Shown: piece by piece, positions 1 through 7,591 of the stretch
How positions within the stretch are numbered: position 1 is the first letter of the stretch
How the letters are laid out: each line of letters begins with the position of its first letter
Assembly: GCA_026391675.1 (NCBI GenBank)
Contig: JAPLDQ010000011.1
Coordinates: forward strand, 124,001-188,000
From: Bacteroidota bacterium
GTDB taxonomy: Bacteria; Bacteroidota; Bacteroidia; Bacteroidales; JACABE01
Direction: 5' to 3'
DNA length: 64,000 bases
Translations under genes and position numbers: made by a program
Notes under the pieces: generated by a model
The model's database searches: none
The model's input: only the letters and a program-made list of their open reading frames with translations
Told to the model about the DNA's origin: nothing

Positions 1-2
1 TG

Positions 3-800
3 TTTACATTCTTTGGAGCAATACTGGGACCATTGCTGGCAACCATAGTTTCTGACCATTATAATTTTTATGTGATGGCTGCCATGTTTGTTATCATCTC
101 ATTGACCAGCCTCTTTTCTATCTGGCAATTGAAGGTAAATGAAAGTGAGCCCATGAAAAAGAGCGAAGATACCATTATTCCCTTTGTTTTCGAATTCAAG
201 ACCTTTAAGTTTGCTTCTTCCATGAAAGGCCTTAACCTGATTATACTGGGATTATCCTCTTTCTGGATGATAGGCAGCTTTTTGCAGATGAATTTACTGG
301 TTCATTGTCCCAAAACACTGGGAATGACGAATACCCAGACCGGTTATGTCCTTACCGCTTCTGCTGTTGGTATCGGTTTGGGAAGTTTTCTGGCAGGTTT
401 GTTTTCTAAAGGGAAAATAGAATTGGGTTTAACACCAATTGGTGGATTTGGTATGACAATTTCATTGTTAATATTGTATTTCCTTCAACCAAACGGAATA
501 TTATTCGGTTTTATGATTTTTCTGACTGCATTGTTCTGTGGAATTTATATGGTTCCCCTGAGTGCATCAGTTCAGCATAGTGTGGAAGGACGTAAGCAAG
601 GCGATATGATAGCCTATTCAAACTTCATGATTTTCCTGTTGATATTTATATCTGCAGCACTTTTTGCTGTTATTACCAAGCATTTCGGAACCAACGCCAT
701 ATTTATTTTTCTGGTTATTCTTGTCCTGACAATGAGTCTTATGATGATAAAATATGTTCCAATGATGTTTGCAAGATTTAAAAATTTGTTGAAAATATAA
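3..800 (+). CDS. MFS transporter, C-terminal part (LplT-like by context)
   Basis: The reading frame is open from the first bases of the window, so the N-terminal half lies outside it; the first possible start at 33 (TTG) sits inside a membrane helix and is not a real start. What remains is about 265 residues with six or seven hydrophobic segments and short basic loops, as in the C-terminal half of a major facilitator. The next true gene downstream encodes an acyltransferase/acyl-ACP synthetase fusion; in proteobacteria lplT-aas is the pair that flips lysophospholipid inward and re-acylates it. I infer the same pairing here, since no LplT-specific motif can be proved from half a protein. A transposase unit now separates the two genes. 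Confidence 0.75.
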   Translation, partial: FTFFGAILGPLLATIVSDHYNFYVMAAMFVIISLTSLFSIWQLKVNESEPMKKSEDTIIPFVFEFKTFKFASSMKGLNLIILGLSSFWMIGSFLQMNLLVHCPKTLGMTNTQTGYVLTASAVGIGLGSFLAGLFSKGKIELGLTPIGGFGMTISLLILYFLQPNGILFGFMIFLTALFCGIYMVPLSASVQHSVEGRKQGDMIAYSNFMIFLLIFISAALFAVITKHFGTNAIFIFLVILVLTMSLMMIKYVPMMFARFKNLLKI

Positions 801-813
801 ATACCTGTATGAT

Positions 814-880
814 ATTTTTGGCTAAAGCCAATTGTATTTATTAATATATTAAACACGACATAAATGTCTTGCCTATTGAA
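814..880 (+). repeat. Left direct repeat of the transposase unit
   Basis: Positions 814-880 match 1501-1567 with a single difference (818 versus 1505); 819-880 is identical to 1506-1567. Each copy contains small hairpins: TTGGCT-AA-AGCCAA (818-831) and GACAT-AA-ATGTC (857-868). Confidence 0.9.
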
Positions 881-996
881 AATCCAATTAAAAATGTTAT
901 ATAAATTGCATTTTAAAAATGAATACACAAAAATGTTGTGGTAATTAATATTTATAAAATTATGGGATTTAATTGATTGTCAATAAAAATGATTAG

Positions 997-1048
997 CAAC
1001 GCCATTTATGGCGTTGTTAAAATGATATTAATAATTGGCTTTAGCCAA
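997..1048 (+). repeat. Two hairpins upstream of the transposase gene
   Basis: 997-1016 is a nine-base-pair perfect stem (CAACGCCAT / ATGGCGTTG) with a TT loop. 1035-1048 reads TTGGCTTTAGCCAA, the exact reverse complement of 818-831 in the left direct repeat. Structures like these are the usual recognition sites of Y1 transposases and REP-associated relatives. Confidence 0.75.
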
Positions 1049-1063
1049 AAATAAAAATAAATC

Positions 1064-1501
1064 ATGTCGTATATAAAAATTTATGTCCATTTTATATGGT
1101 CTACAAAAAACAGGCAAGCTTTTTTAACGGATGATATCAGGCAAATAGTATTTAAACATATACGTGAGAATGCAAAGTCTAAAAATATTTTTATAGATTT
1201 TATAAATGGTTATACTGATCATGTTCATTGTCTAATATCATTGAATGATGATTTGAGTATCGGAAAAATAGCTCAATTGATAAAAGGTGAATCCTCTTTT
1301 TGGATAAATAAAAATAAACTGACAACTGCAAAATTTGAATGGCAGGATGAATACATGGCTATTGGCGTTGGTGAAGATAAGATTCAGATTATCAGAAATT
1401 ATTTAGCCACACAGGAAGAACATCATAAAAAACAAACTTTTCAGCAGGAATATAATAAATTTATCGAACGTTATGGATTTGAAATTGTCACGAATCTATA
1501 A
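1064..1501 (+). CDS. IS200-like / REP-associated tyrosine transposase (Y1_Tnp)
   Basis: This 145-residue protein has the length and signatures of the TnpA/RAYT single-strand transposases. The HUH metal-binding motif is at His53-Val-His55 (DHVHCLIS) and the presumed nucleophile is Tyr113 (IIRNYLATQ), in the usual C-terminal helix. Such enzymes nick and join single-stranded DNA at hairpins through a 5'-phosphotyrosine. No TnpB gene is present. The gene is complete, with both catalytic motifs intact, so it may be active. The stop codon touches the right direct repeat. Whether it mobilises itself (IS200) or dispersed hairpins (RAYT) cannot be decided from one copy. Confidence 0.88.
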   Translation: MSYIKIYVHFIWSTKNRQAFLTDDIRQIVFKHIRENAKSKNIFIDFINGYTDHVHCLISLNDDLSIGKIAQLIKGESSFWINKNKLTTAKFEWQDEYMAIGVGEDKIQIIRNYLATQEEHHKKQTFQQEYNKFIERYGFEIVTNL

Positions 1502-1567
1502 TTTATGGCTAAAGCCAATTGTATTTATTAATATATTAAACACGACATAAATGTCTTGCCTATTGAA
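1501..1567 (+). repeat. Right direct repeat of the transposase unit
   Basis: Second copy of the repeat at 814-880, in the same orientation, beginning at the last base of the transposase stop codon and ending 40 bases before the next gene. Confidence 0.9.
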
Positions 1568-1607
1568 GAAATAATTTTAATTTAAAATAAAACAAAACGA
1601 TTATAAA

Positions 1608-4241
1608 ATGAAAATTCTTATCGCTATATACCGTTTCTTTCTTTCTCTCAGATATAAGATAGAACTCAAAGGTGTAGATGTACTAAAAACCAAGCAATCC
1701 AAGCTGATACTGCCCAATCATCAGGCTTTGGTTGATCCTCAAATCCTGTTTACCCATATTCTGAAATATACAAAGGCAGTTCCTGTAGCCTCTGAAATAT
1801 ATGCCAATAAACCGGTATTAAAACAATTGTTCAACATAATGGGAACTGTTGTTGTGAGCGATATTACTACCAATAACCGTGATACAGATGCCCTGAAAAA
1901 TATATACAGCAATGTTGTACATGCACTGGAAAACGGCAAAAGTGTATTGCTTTATCCCAGCGGTCAGATTGCAGGACAAGGCTACGAAAAGATTTTTAAC
2001 AAGCAAAGTGCATGGGCAATTGTGGATAACATTCCTGAGAATACACAAATAATTGGTGTTAGAATCAGCGGATTGTGGGGAAGTATGTGGTCAAGGGCAT
2101 GGATTGGTAAAGCGCCGAATTTCTTCAAAACATTTTTGAAAGCTATTTTTTATGTATTTGCAAATCTGATTTTCTTTTTACCACGAAGAAAAGTATGTGT
2201 TGAATTTGTTGATATTACTGCAGAAGCTAAAATAAAATCAAAAGAAAACCGTCTGGCTTTTAATCAATTTCTGGAAAGATTTTACAATATAAACGGTGAA
2301 GAAAAATTATTATATTTAAAACATTATTTCTATGCTCCTGAACTCAAACTTGAATTGCCTGAAAGAATTGAAGGTTCTGTTGAAGATATGATGCGGAATA
2401 AAACCGCTTTTTCTGAAGATATACCTGATGAAATTTTTCTGAAAGTTGCTGAAATAATTGTGAAAACAACAAATATTGTTTCTGCTGATATTAAAATGAA
2501 TTCAAACCTGGTTCTTGAATTAAATGTGGATTCGTTGATGCTGGTTTCTATTATCAGTGATGTGGAAACTGCATTTAATGTAGTTTCCCAGATTGAAATT
2601 GAATTTGTTACATCTGTTGAAGACCTTTGCCGTATTGCTATGGGGCAGGAGGTAAGTGATGAAATATTAAAGCCAAGTTTTATAAGAAAGCGGACTATTC
2701 CTTTAAAGGATGTAGAAATTGACAAAACAAAAAATATTGTTGAGTCATTCCTTGCTGTTTTCAGTAAAGACGGTAAAGAACAATTTACCTATGACAAAAT
2801 TATAGGCAGCAGTTCACGTAAGGATTTTATGCTGAAGGCCTATGTGGTTTCAAGGATATTAAAAAAAGAAGTGAAAGGTAAACATGTAGGTATTATGCTT
2901 CCTGCGCTGCAGAGCACGACACTGCTGGTTATGGCCTCTTATCTGGCCGGTAAGATACCTGTTATGCTGAACTGGACTGTAGGAAAGAAAGTGCTCGATC
3001 ATTGTGTTGAAGATGTTAATCTTGATATAATTCTTACCGCCAAATCTTTTCATGATAAAGTGCAGGATTTGTTATCTGATAATGTAAAGCAGAAATGTGT
3101 CTTCTTTGAGCAAAAAGTAAGGGAAACATCATTGTTGACGAAATTTGCAGGTTTAATCCATTCTTATCTTAAAACTAAACCCGCTATTGAAATGGATGAT
3201 ACGGCTGTAATTCTTTTCACTTCGGGTAGTGAATCCCTGCCAAAAGCAGTTCCATTGACCCATAGAAATATAGTTTCTGATCTCTGGGGTGTATTTGAAT
3301 TAATCAAACTGAACAATGACTATATTTTGTTGTCATTTTTACCTCCTTTCCATAGTTTTGGTTTTAGCGTGCTGACTATATTGCCATTGATTACCGGGCT
3401 AAAGGTAGCTTATACTCCAGACCCCACAGACAGCCGTGAAGTATTGAAAATTTTGAAACATAGCGGAGCCAATACATTGCTGGCTACACCTACCTTCCTT
3501 AAAATGATGCTGGCAGTTTCCTCTCAGGATGATTTAAAACAAGTCATTCTTGCAATTACCGGTGCTGAAAGTCTGCATGCATCAATAATAAATGCTTTTT
3601 ATGAAAAAGCTGACAGCAATGCCCATCTGCTTGAAGGATATGGAATTACGGAATGTTCGCCTGTACTTACCATTAATACTTTTGATATGCAGAAAGAAAA
3701 AAGTGTAGGCAGGTTTATTGAAGGTGTTGATTTTCTGATTGTTGATTATAATAACTATACACTTTTACCTCAGGGCTCAGAAGGTATGATAATGGTAAAA
3801 GGCGAAAGCATATTTAACGGCTATATTGATAAAAAAATAGCATCTCCTTTTGTTATTATTGATGGGAAAGAATATTATAAAACCGGTGATCTAGGCAGGA
3901 TAGACGATGACGGCTTTCTTTTTATCACAGGCCGCTTGAAAAGATTCATAAAAATAGCAGGTGAAATGATCAGTTTACCAGCCATTGAAGGAGCATTGCT
4001 GAAAAAATACGGTAATGATGACGAGGTTGTACTTGCTGTGGAAGGCAACGACAGCATAGAACCACCACAAATAGTATTGTTTTCAAAGATTAATATCGAT
4101 CTAACTGAAGCCAATGCTTATCTGAAAGAAAGCGGATTCCCGAATCTGGTAAAATTGAATAAATTGATAGAAGTGGAGGAAATTCCATTGCTTGGAACCG
4201 GAAAGACAGATTATAAGGTATTGAAACAGTTGATAGTGTAA
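1608..4241 (+). CDS. PlsC acyltransferase - ACP - acyl-ACP synthetase fusion (Aas-like)
   Basis: An 877-residue three-part enzyme. Residues about 1-230 are a PlsC-type acyltransferase with the HX4D catalytic motif (His38, Asp43; NHQALVDP) and a second motif around 115-125 (YPSGQIAGQG). Residues about 270-350 resemble an acyl carrier protein, with the phosphopantetheine site at Ser309 (VDSLML). Residues about 385-877 are an AMP-forming acyl ligase with the P-loop-like FTSGSES (about 537-543), YGITECSP near 690 and TGDLGRIDDDG further on. E. coli Aas (719 residues) has only the two end domains. The likely role is to activate a fatty acid, load it on the built-in ACP and transfer it to a lysophospholipid at the inner membrane. 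It probably formed an operon with the upstream MFS gene before the transposase arrived. Confidence 0.88.
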   Translation: MKILIAIYRFFLSLRYKIELKGVDVLKTKQSKLILPNHQALVDPQILFTHILKYTKAVPVASEIYANKPVLKQLFNIMGTVVVSDITTNNRDTDALKNIYSNVVHALENGKSVLLYPSGQIAGQGYEKIFNKQSAWAIVDNIPENTQIIGVRISGLWGSMWSRAWIGKAPNFFKTFLKAIFYVFANLIFFLPRRKVCVEFVDITAEAKIKSKENRLAFNQFLERFYNINGEEKLLYLKHYFYAPELKLELPERIEGSVEDMMRNKTAFSEDIPDEIFLKVAEIIVKTTNIVSADIKMNSNLVLELNVDSLMLVSIISDVETAFNVVSQIEIEFVTSVEDLCRIAMGQEVSDEILKPSFIRKRTIPLKDVEIDKTKNIVESFLAVFSKDGKEQFTYDKIIGSSSRKDFMLKAYVVSRILKKEVKGKHVGIMLPALQSTTLLVMASYLAGKIPVMLNWTVGKKVLDHCVEDVNLDIILTAKSFHDKVQDLLSDNVKQKCVFFEQKVRETSLLTKFAGLIHSYLKTKPAIEMDDTAVILFTSGSESLPKAVPLTHRNIVSDLWGVFELIKLNNDYILLSFLPPFHSFGFSVLTILPLITGLKVAYTPDPTDSREVLKILKHSGANTLLATPTFLKMMLAVSSQDDLKQVILAITGAESLHASIINAFYEKADSNAHLLEGYGITECSPVLTINTFDMQKEKSVGRFIEGVDFLIVDYNNYTLLPQGSEGMIMVKGESIFNGYIDKKIASPFVIIDGKEYYKTGDLGRIDDDGFLFITGRLKRFIKIAGEMISLPAIEGALLKKYGNDDEVVLAVEGNDSIEPPQIVLFSKINIDLTEANAYLKESGFPNLVKLNKLIEVEEIPLLGTGKTDYKVLKQLIV

Positions 4242-4252
4242 AATGCATTAAG

Positions 4253-4416
4253 TTAAAAGAGGCTGTCTCAAAAGTCTTTGTGAACCTCTAAATTTTCTCT
4301 GTGTAACTCTGTGTAAATTATTAAATATTTATTACACAGAGAATTAATAAGAAGTCACAGAGTTACACAGAGGTTGATATTCAAGTAAATTAAACTTTTG
4401 AGACAGCCTCTTTTAA
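4253..4416. repeat. MITE-like element with 23-bp perfect terminal inverted repeats
   Basis: 4253-4275 and 4394-4416 are perfect inverted repeats of 23 bases whose core is GAGGCTGTCTCAAAAG. Inside is a second perfect inverted repeat of 17 bases (4297-4313 and 4356-4372, CTCTGTGTAACTCTGTG). No reading frame is present. It lies between two convergent genes, so the transcript could fold and end transcription from both sides. The nested design and length (164 bases) suggest a non-autonomous transposable element rather than a plain terminator. Confidence 0.8.
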
Positions 4417-4434
4417 AAAAAGAATAATTGAATG

Positions 4435-5469
4435 TTAATTTATTCCAGCGTAGGATTTCATAAACTGAACACGTTCCAGTACAGCCGGGTTTTCGATATT
4501 TTTCTGTGATAATTTACCACGGAATTCATCTATGGTGTTAAAATTGTGTTCATCCATCCATTTGTTCAAACCATCAACCAAATGTGTGATTTCACCTATG
4601 CCTTTTTCGTAAAGCAAAGAAGCTACCTGCACAGCATTGGAGCCTGCCAGCAACATTTTAACCACAGTTTCATAACTATGAACACCGGTAGATGAAGCGA
4701 GGTCGCAGCCAACTCTGCCTGATAATATAGCAGTCCAACGTAATGAACGTAGGTAATCACTTTCAGAACTTAATATTTTTCCTGTAGAAATTTCTATTTT
4801 ATGAATGTCAATATCAGGATTATAAGGCTTGTTGAATAAAACAATGCCGGCAATACCTGAATTTGAAAGTTCTACAAAGCGGTGAACCAGGCTTGAAGAA
4901 TAATAGCTGAGCTTTAATGCCACAGGAATAGTAACAAAGCGTTTAACATCCTGTATTATTTTTTTATACATTTCATCATAATTGGCTGATGTTTTGGTAA
5001 TATCTGAAGGAAGAATGAAAATATTCAATTCCAGGGCATCAGCACCGGCTTCCTGAATTCTTTTGGCAAAAAAGCTCCAGTCGTAAGCCGAAACACAGTT
5101 GATGCTGGCAATAATTGGGATTTTTACGTTACTTTTTAATAGTTTAATAAAATCAAGGTATTCTTTCAGGGTATGTTCTTTGGCAAAATTAGTCATGTAT
5201 TCCATGGCTTCCACATAATCGTAACTCCTGTTATCTAAAATGTCCTGTAATCCTTTTTTCATTGGACTCAGGCTGGCATCGCTGCTGTCAATGAATTTAT
5301 CAGATTCAAATACAATTTGTTCTTCAAAAATTGATTTTAACACTACTGCACCTGCACCTGCAGCTTCCATTTTCTGAATGTTTTCTAAAGAATTAGTAAG
5401 CTCACAGCTACTAACAACAATAGGATTTTTTAATTTTAATCCTAAATAAGATGTGGATAAATTTGCCAT
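4435..5469 (-). CDS. Dihydroorotate dehydrogenase-like flavoprotein
   Basis: This 344-residue protein has the (beta/alpha)8 layout of class 1 dihydroorotate dehydrogenases: an N-terminal strand leading into KNPIVVSSCELTN (about 14-26), a glycine-rich phosphate-binding end (ILSGRVGCDLASSTGVHSY, where FMN phosphate would sit) and LAGSNAVQVASLLY. True class 1 enzymes carry their catalytic Cys in an N-L-S-C-P-N loop; the matching segment here is ELNIFILPSD, without that Cys or a Ser replacement in register. It belongs to the DHOD-like group that is usually annotated without a proven reaction, so FMN-dependent reduction of an unknown substrate is more likely than pyrimidine synthesis. It stands alone with no pyrimidine genes beside it. 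Confidence 0.85.
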   Translation of the reverse strand: MANLSTSYLGLKLKNPIVVSSCELTNSLENIQKMEAAGAGAVVLKSIFEEQIVFESDKFIDSSDASLSPMKKGLQDILDNRSYDYVEAMEYMTNFAKEHTLKEYLDFIKLLKSNVKIPIIASINCVSAYDWSFFAKRIQEAGADALELNIFILPSDITKTSANYDEMYKKIIQDVKRFVTIPVALKLSYYSSSLVHRFVELSNSGIAGIVLFNKPYNPDIDIHKIEISTGKILSSESDYLRSLRWTAILSGRVGCDLASSTGVHSYETVVKMLLAGSNAVQVASLLYEKGIGEITHLVDGLNKWMDEHNFNTIDEFRGKLSQKNIENPAVLERVQFMKSYAGIN

Positions 5470-5649
5470 ATAAATATTTTTATTAAAGTTTTCTCAGCAA
5501 TGGAATTTAAAAAAATCCGTGAGTAAAATTAATACTATAATTGATATCAAACAAAAGATTTATATGTTTTCTTCGAAATTTCAGTATATATTTTTTAATG
5601 CATACAATTAAGCATTTTGATACCGAATTTTAAAGATAAAAAACCTTTA

Positions 5650-5988
5650 TTATTTCTTTTTCGATGATTTGGCTTTTTTATTGAAATCAAGGGCAAGATT
5701 TAGCCAGTAATCCATTTCCTGTTGTGATCTCATTCCACTATCGTCAATAAAGATATAACCTTTCATAGGTTTTTTTGTAAAATCCATGGTGCGACAACCT
5801 GTTTTTTCTATTGCTTCATTGTGTAATTCAGGGTCTATCCGGCACATCAGTTCATCTTTGATGATGCCAATACACATTTTATCATTATACATAAATACCA
5901 ATCCACCCATCATTTCTTTTTCTTCAATATTATTCAATTCCGCAAGCCGTTCCCTGACTCTGTTTGCCAATGCTGCGTTGTATGCCAT
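5650..5988 (-). CDS. TfoX N-terminal domain protein
   Basis: The 112-residue product fits the stand-alone TfoX/Sxy N-terminal domain: an N-terminal helix (ALANRVRERLAEL), then EEKEMMGGLVFMYNDKMCIGI and MKGYIFID, the typical beta-rich core. In Gammaproteobacteria the two-domain TfoX controls competence, but single-domain versions are widespread and their role is unknown. The C-terminal tail is lysine/serine-rich (KKAKSSKKK). The gene is 19 bases upstream of the T9SS pair in genome order but those genes are transcribed before it, so it could be the last gene of that unit. Confidence 0.85.
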   Translation of the reverse strand: MAYNAALANRVRERLAELNNIEEKEMMGGLVFMYNDKMCIGIIKDELMCRIDPELHNEAIEKTGCRTMDFTKKPMKGYIFIDDSGMRSQQEMDYWLNLALDFNKKAKSSKKK

Positions 5989-6007
5989 AATTGTAAGTAA
6001 TTAGATG

Positions 6008-7591
6008 TTAATTCTTTATAATTTTTTTTGTTACCACCTCATTTTTATTTATTAATTTTAATATATAAATTCCGGCTGGAAGTGTTGAAATATCAATATT
6101 TGTAGTAAAATTTTCATGCATGATTGATTTCAGTATTTGTCCCTGCAGATTAAACAATTCAATTTGCCCCTGGAGTACTGATTCAATTATAAATATATCA
6201 CCAACAGGATTGGGATAGATATTCAAATCCTTAACATTGTTTTCAGTAATTGCTGATACTGAATAACATAAGCTGGATTGTCTTCTGATATCATGCTGGA
6301 ACATCAGCCAGTCGGGGCCATTAGCAACACCTAATTTCAAACTATAAGCCCTGCCATAATCATTCCCAAAATTTGGATATTCTGCATGACCGCCAATTAT
6401 AAATAAATCTAGCTTACCATCATGATCAAAATCGGATAATAATGGCGCATTGTCGATTTCAAAGGTATTACCGTAATGTGCTGCCAGATTTACTGTCCAC
6501 AGCGTATCTCCTGTATTGCCCTTTAATGCGATGACCAGTCCATTGCTGGTCCCGAAAATTACATCCTTGGTATTGTCGTTGTTTACATCTGCAGCTATTA
6601 TACCTCTGAAAGCTGTTTCGTATGCCGGTATGGAATAACTCCACAACAAACTGCCATTATTTTTTAGCGCAATAATCTTAAACCAGTTGCAGAATATAAT
6701 TTCGCAAAGTCCATCGTTATTAATATCGGCAATTGTAACCGGTGAACCTATATAATAGCCTGCACTTGCTGACCAGACATAATCCCATGCAAGGCTGCCA
6801 TTTTCCCCATTTAGCGCTACCAATCTTCCACTGTAATCTCCTATTACCAGTTCAGGTTTGCCGTCACCATCCAGATCGGCAACTGCTGTTCCATGATATA
6901 CCCAGTCGTTCATGGTATATTTCCACATCAGTGTATGATTACTGCCTCTGTAGGCATAAACCCGGTTAGAATCACTTTTTTCTGTAGCAACAACAAAATC
7001 AAGCAGTCCGTCAATATCCAAATCCAGAATGGTAGGAGCAGTCTGTACCCAGGAATTGCTGTCAACAACCAGTGACCACTTTACAGCACCGGTTTGTGCA
7101 TTAAAACACATAACATGACCATCAAATCCTCCCTGTAATATTTCCAGTTTGCCATCATTATCAATATCAGCAATAACAGGAGGTGAGTCGCTGCCTGCTG
7201 TGGGTGTTTGCCATTTTATGCTGCCGTTTGAACCTCTGAAACAGAAAGTTTTAGGATTGCATGAACCCGCAACCACAACTTCCAGACTATCATCACCATC
7301 AACATCGGCAATCAGCGGAGCTGCATCGTTGCAGCCTTCCGCATAGGTAGTATGGGTATTATATTTCCACAATAAAGTTCCATTTTCGGCATTTAAGGCA
7401 TAAACACAACTATCATTCCTGTAACAGCCAAAAACAATTTCCAGTTTACCGTCCTTGTCAATATCTCCTGCTGCTGACTGTCCGAAAGAAGCATCCCTGG
7501 TATTAAACCACCAGTTAATCTGAGGTGTCTGTGAAAAAACAGTAAATAAATTTGAAATAAAAATCAATAAAAGGAGTACAATTTTTTTCAT
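6008..7591 (-). CDS. Secreted beta-propeller (FG-GAP/PQQ-like repeat) protein with T9SS type-A sorting domain
   Basis: 527 residues. A signal peptide (about 1-20, ending FSQTP) is followed by roughly eight to nine repeats of about 50 residues with the pattern D-x-D-x-D-G-K-x-E-I-V-x-G then ALN-x-NG-x-LLW. The Asp-rich loops are calcium-binding FG-GAP/VCBS style and the Trp-ending strands are PQQ-propeller style. The last 75 residues are a T9SS type-A domain (LNIYPNPVGD, LPAGIYILKL, KKIIKN), so the protein should cross the outer membrane and be anchored or released at the surface. Its ATG follows the stop of the upstream peptidase-like gene with no gap, suggesting translational coupling and a joint role. 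Confidence 0.85.
   Translation of the reverse strand: MKKIVLLLLIFISNLFTVFSQTPQINWWFNTRDASFGQSAAGDIDKDGKLEIVFGCYRNDSCVYALNAENGTLLWKYNTHTTYAEGCNDAAPLIADVDGDDSLEVVVAGSCNPKTFCFRGSNGSIKWQTPTAGSDSPPVIADIDNDGKLEILQGGFDGHVMCFNAQTGAVKWSLVVDSNSWVQTAPTILDLDIDGLLDFVVATEKSDSNRVYAYRGSNHTLMWKYTMNDWVYHGTAVADLDGDGKPELVIGDYSGRLVALNGENGSLAWDYVWSASAGYYIGSPVTIADINNDGLCEIIFCNWFKIIALKNNGSLLWSYSIPAYETAFRGIIAADVNNDNTKDVIFGTSNGLVIALKGNTGDTLWTVNLAAHYGNTFEIDNAPLLSDFDHDGKLDLFIIGGHAEYPNFGNDYGRAYSLKLGVANGPDWLMFQHDIRRQSSLCYSVSAITENNVKDLNIYPNPVGDIFIIESVLQGQIELFNLQGQILKSIMHENFTTNIDISTLPAGIYILKLINKNEVVTKKIIKN

Larger units (their letters stand above)
814..1567 (+). mobile_element. IS200/RAYT-like unit bounded by direct repeats
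   Basis: The unit holds one transposase gene (1064-1501), bounded by copies of a 67-base direct repeat (814-880 and 1501-1567; one mismatch, last 62 bases identical). Between the left repeat and the gene are several small hairpins. Single-strand (Y1/HUH) transposases recognise such subterminal hairpins and do not make inverted terminal repeats, which fits. The unit lies between an MFS gene and an aas-like gene that probably once formed an operon. The exact ends are inferred from the repeats. Confidence 0.7.

Noticed and set aside
614-928. Antisense reading frame over the MFS gene
   Set aside because: It overlaps a clear membrane protein frame and has no recognisable domain; treated as a shadow.
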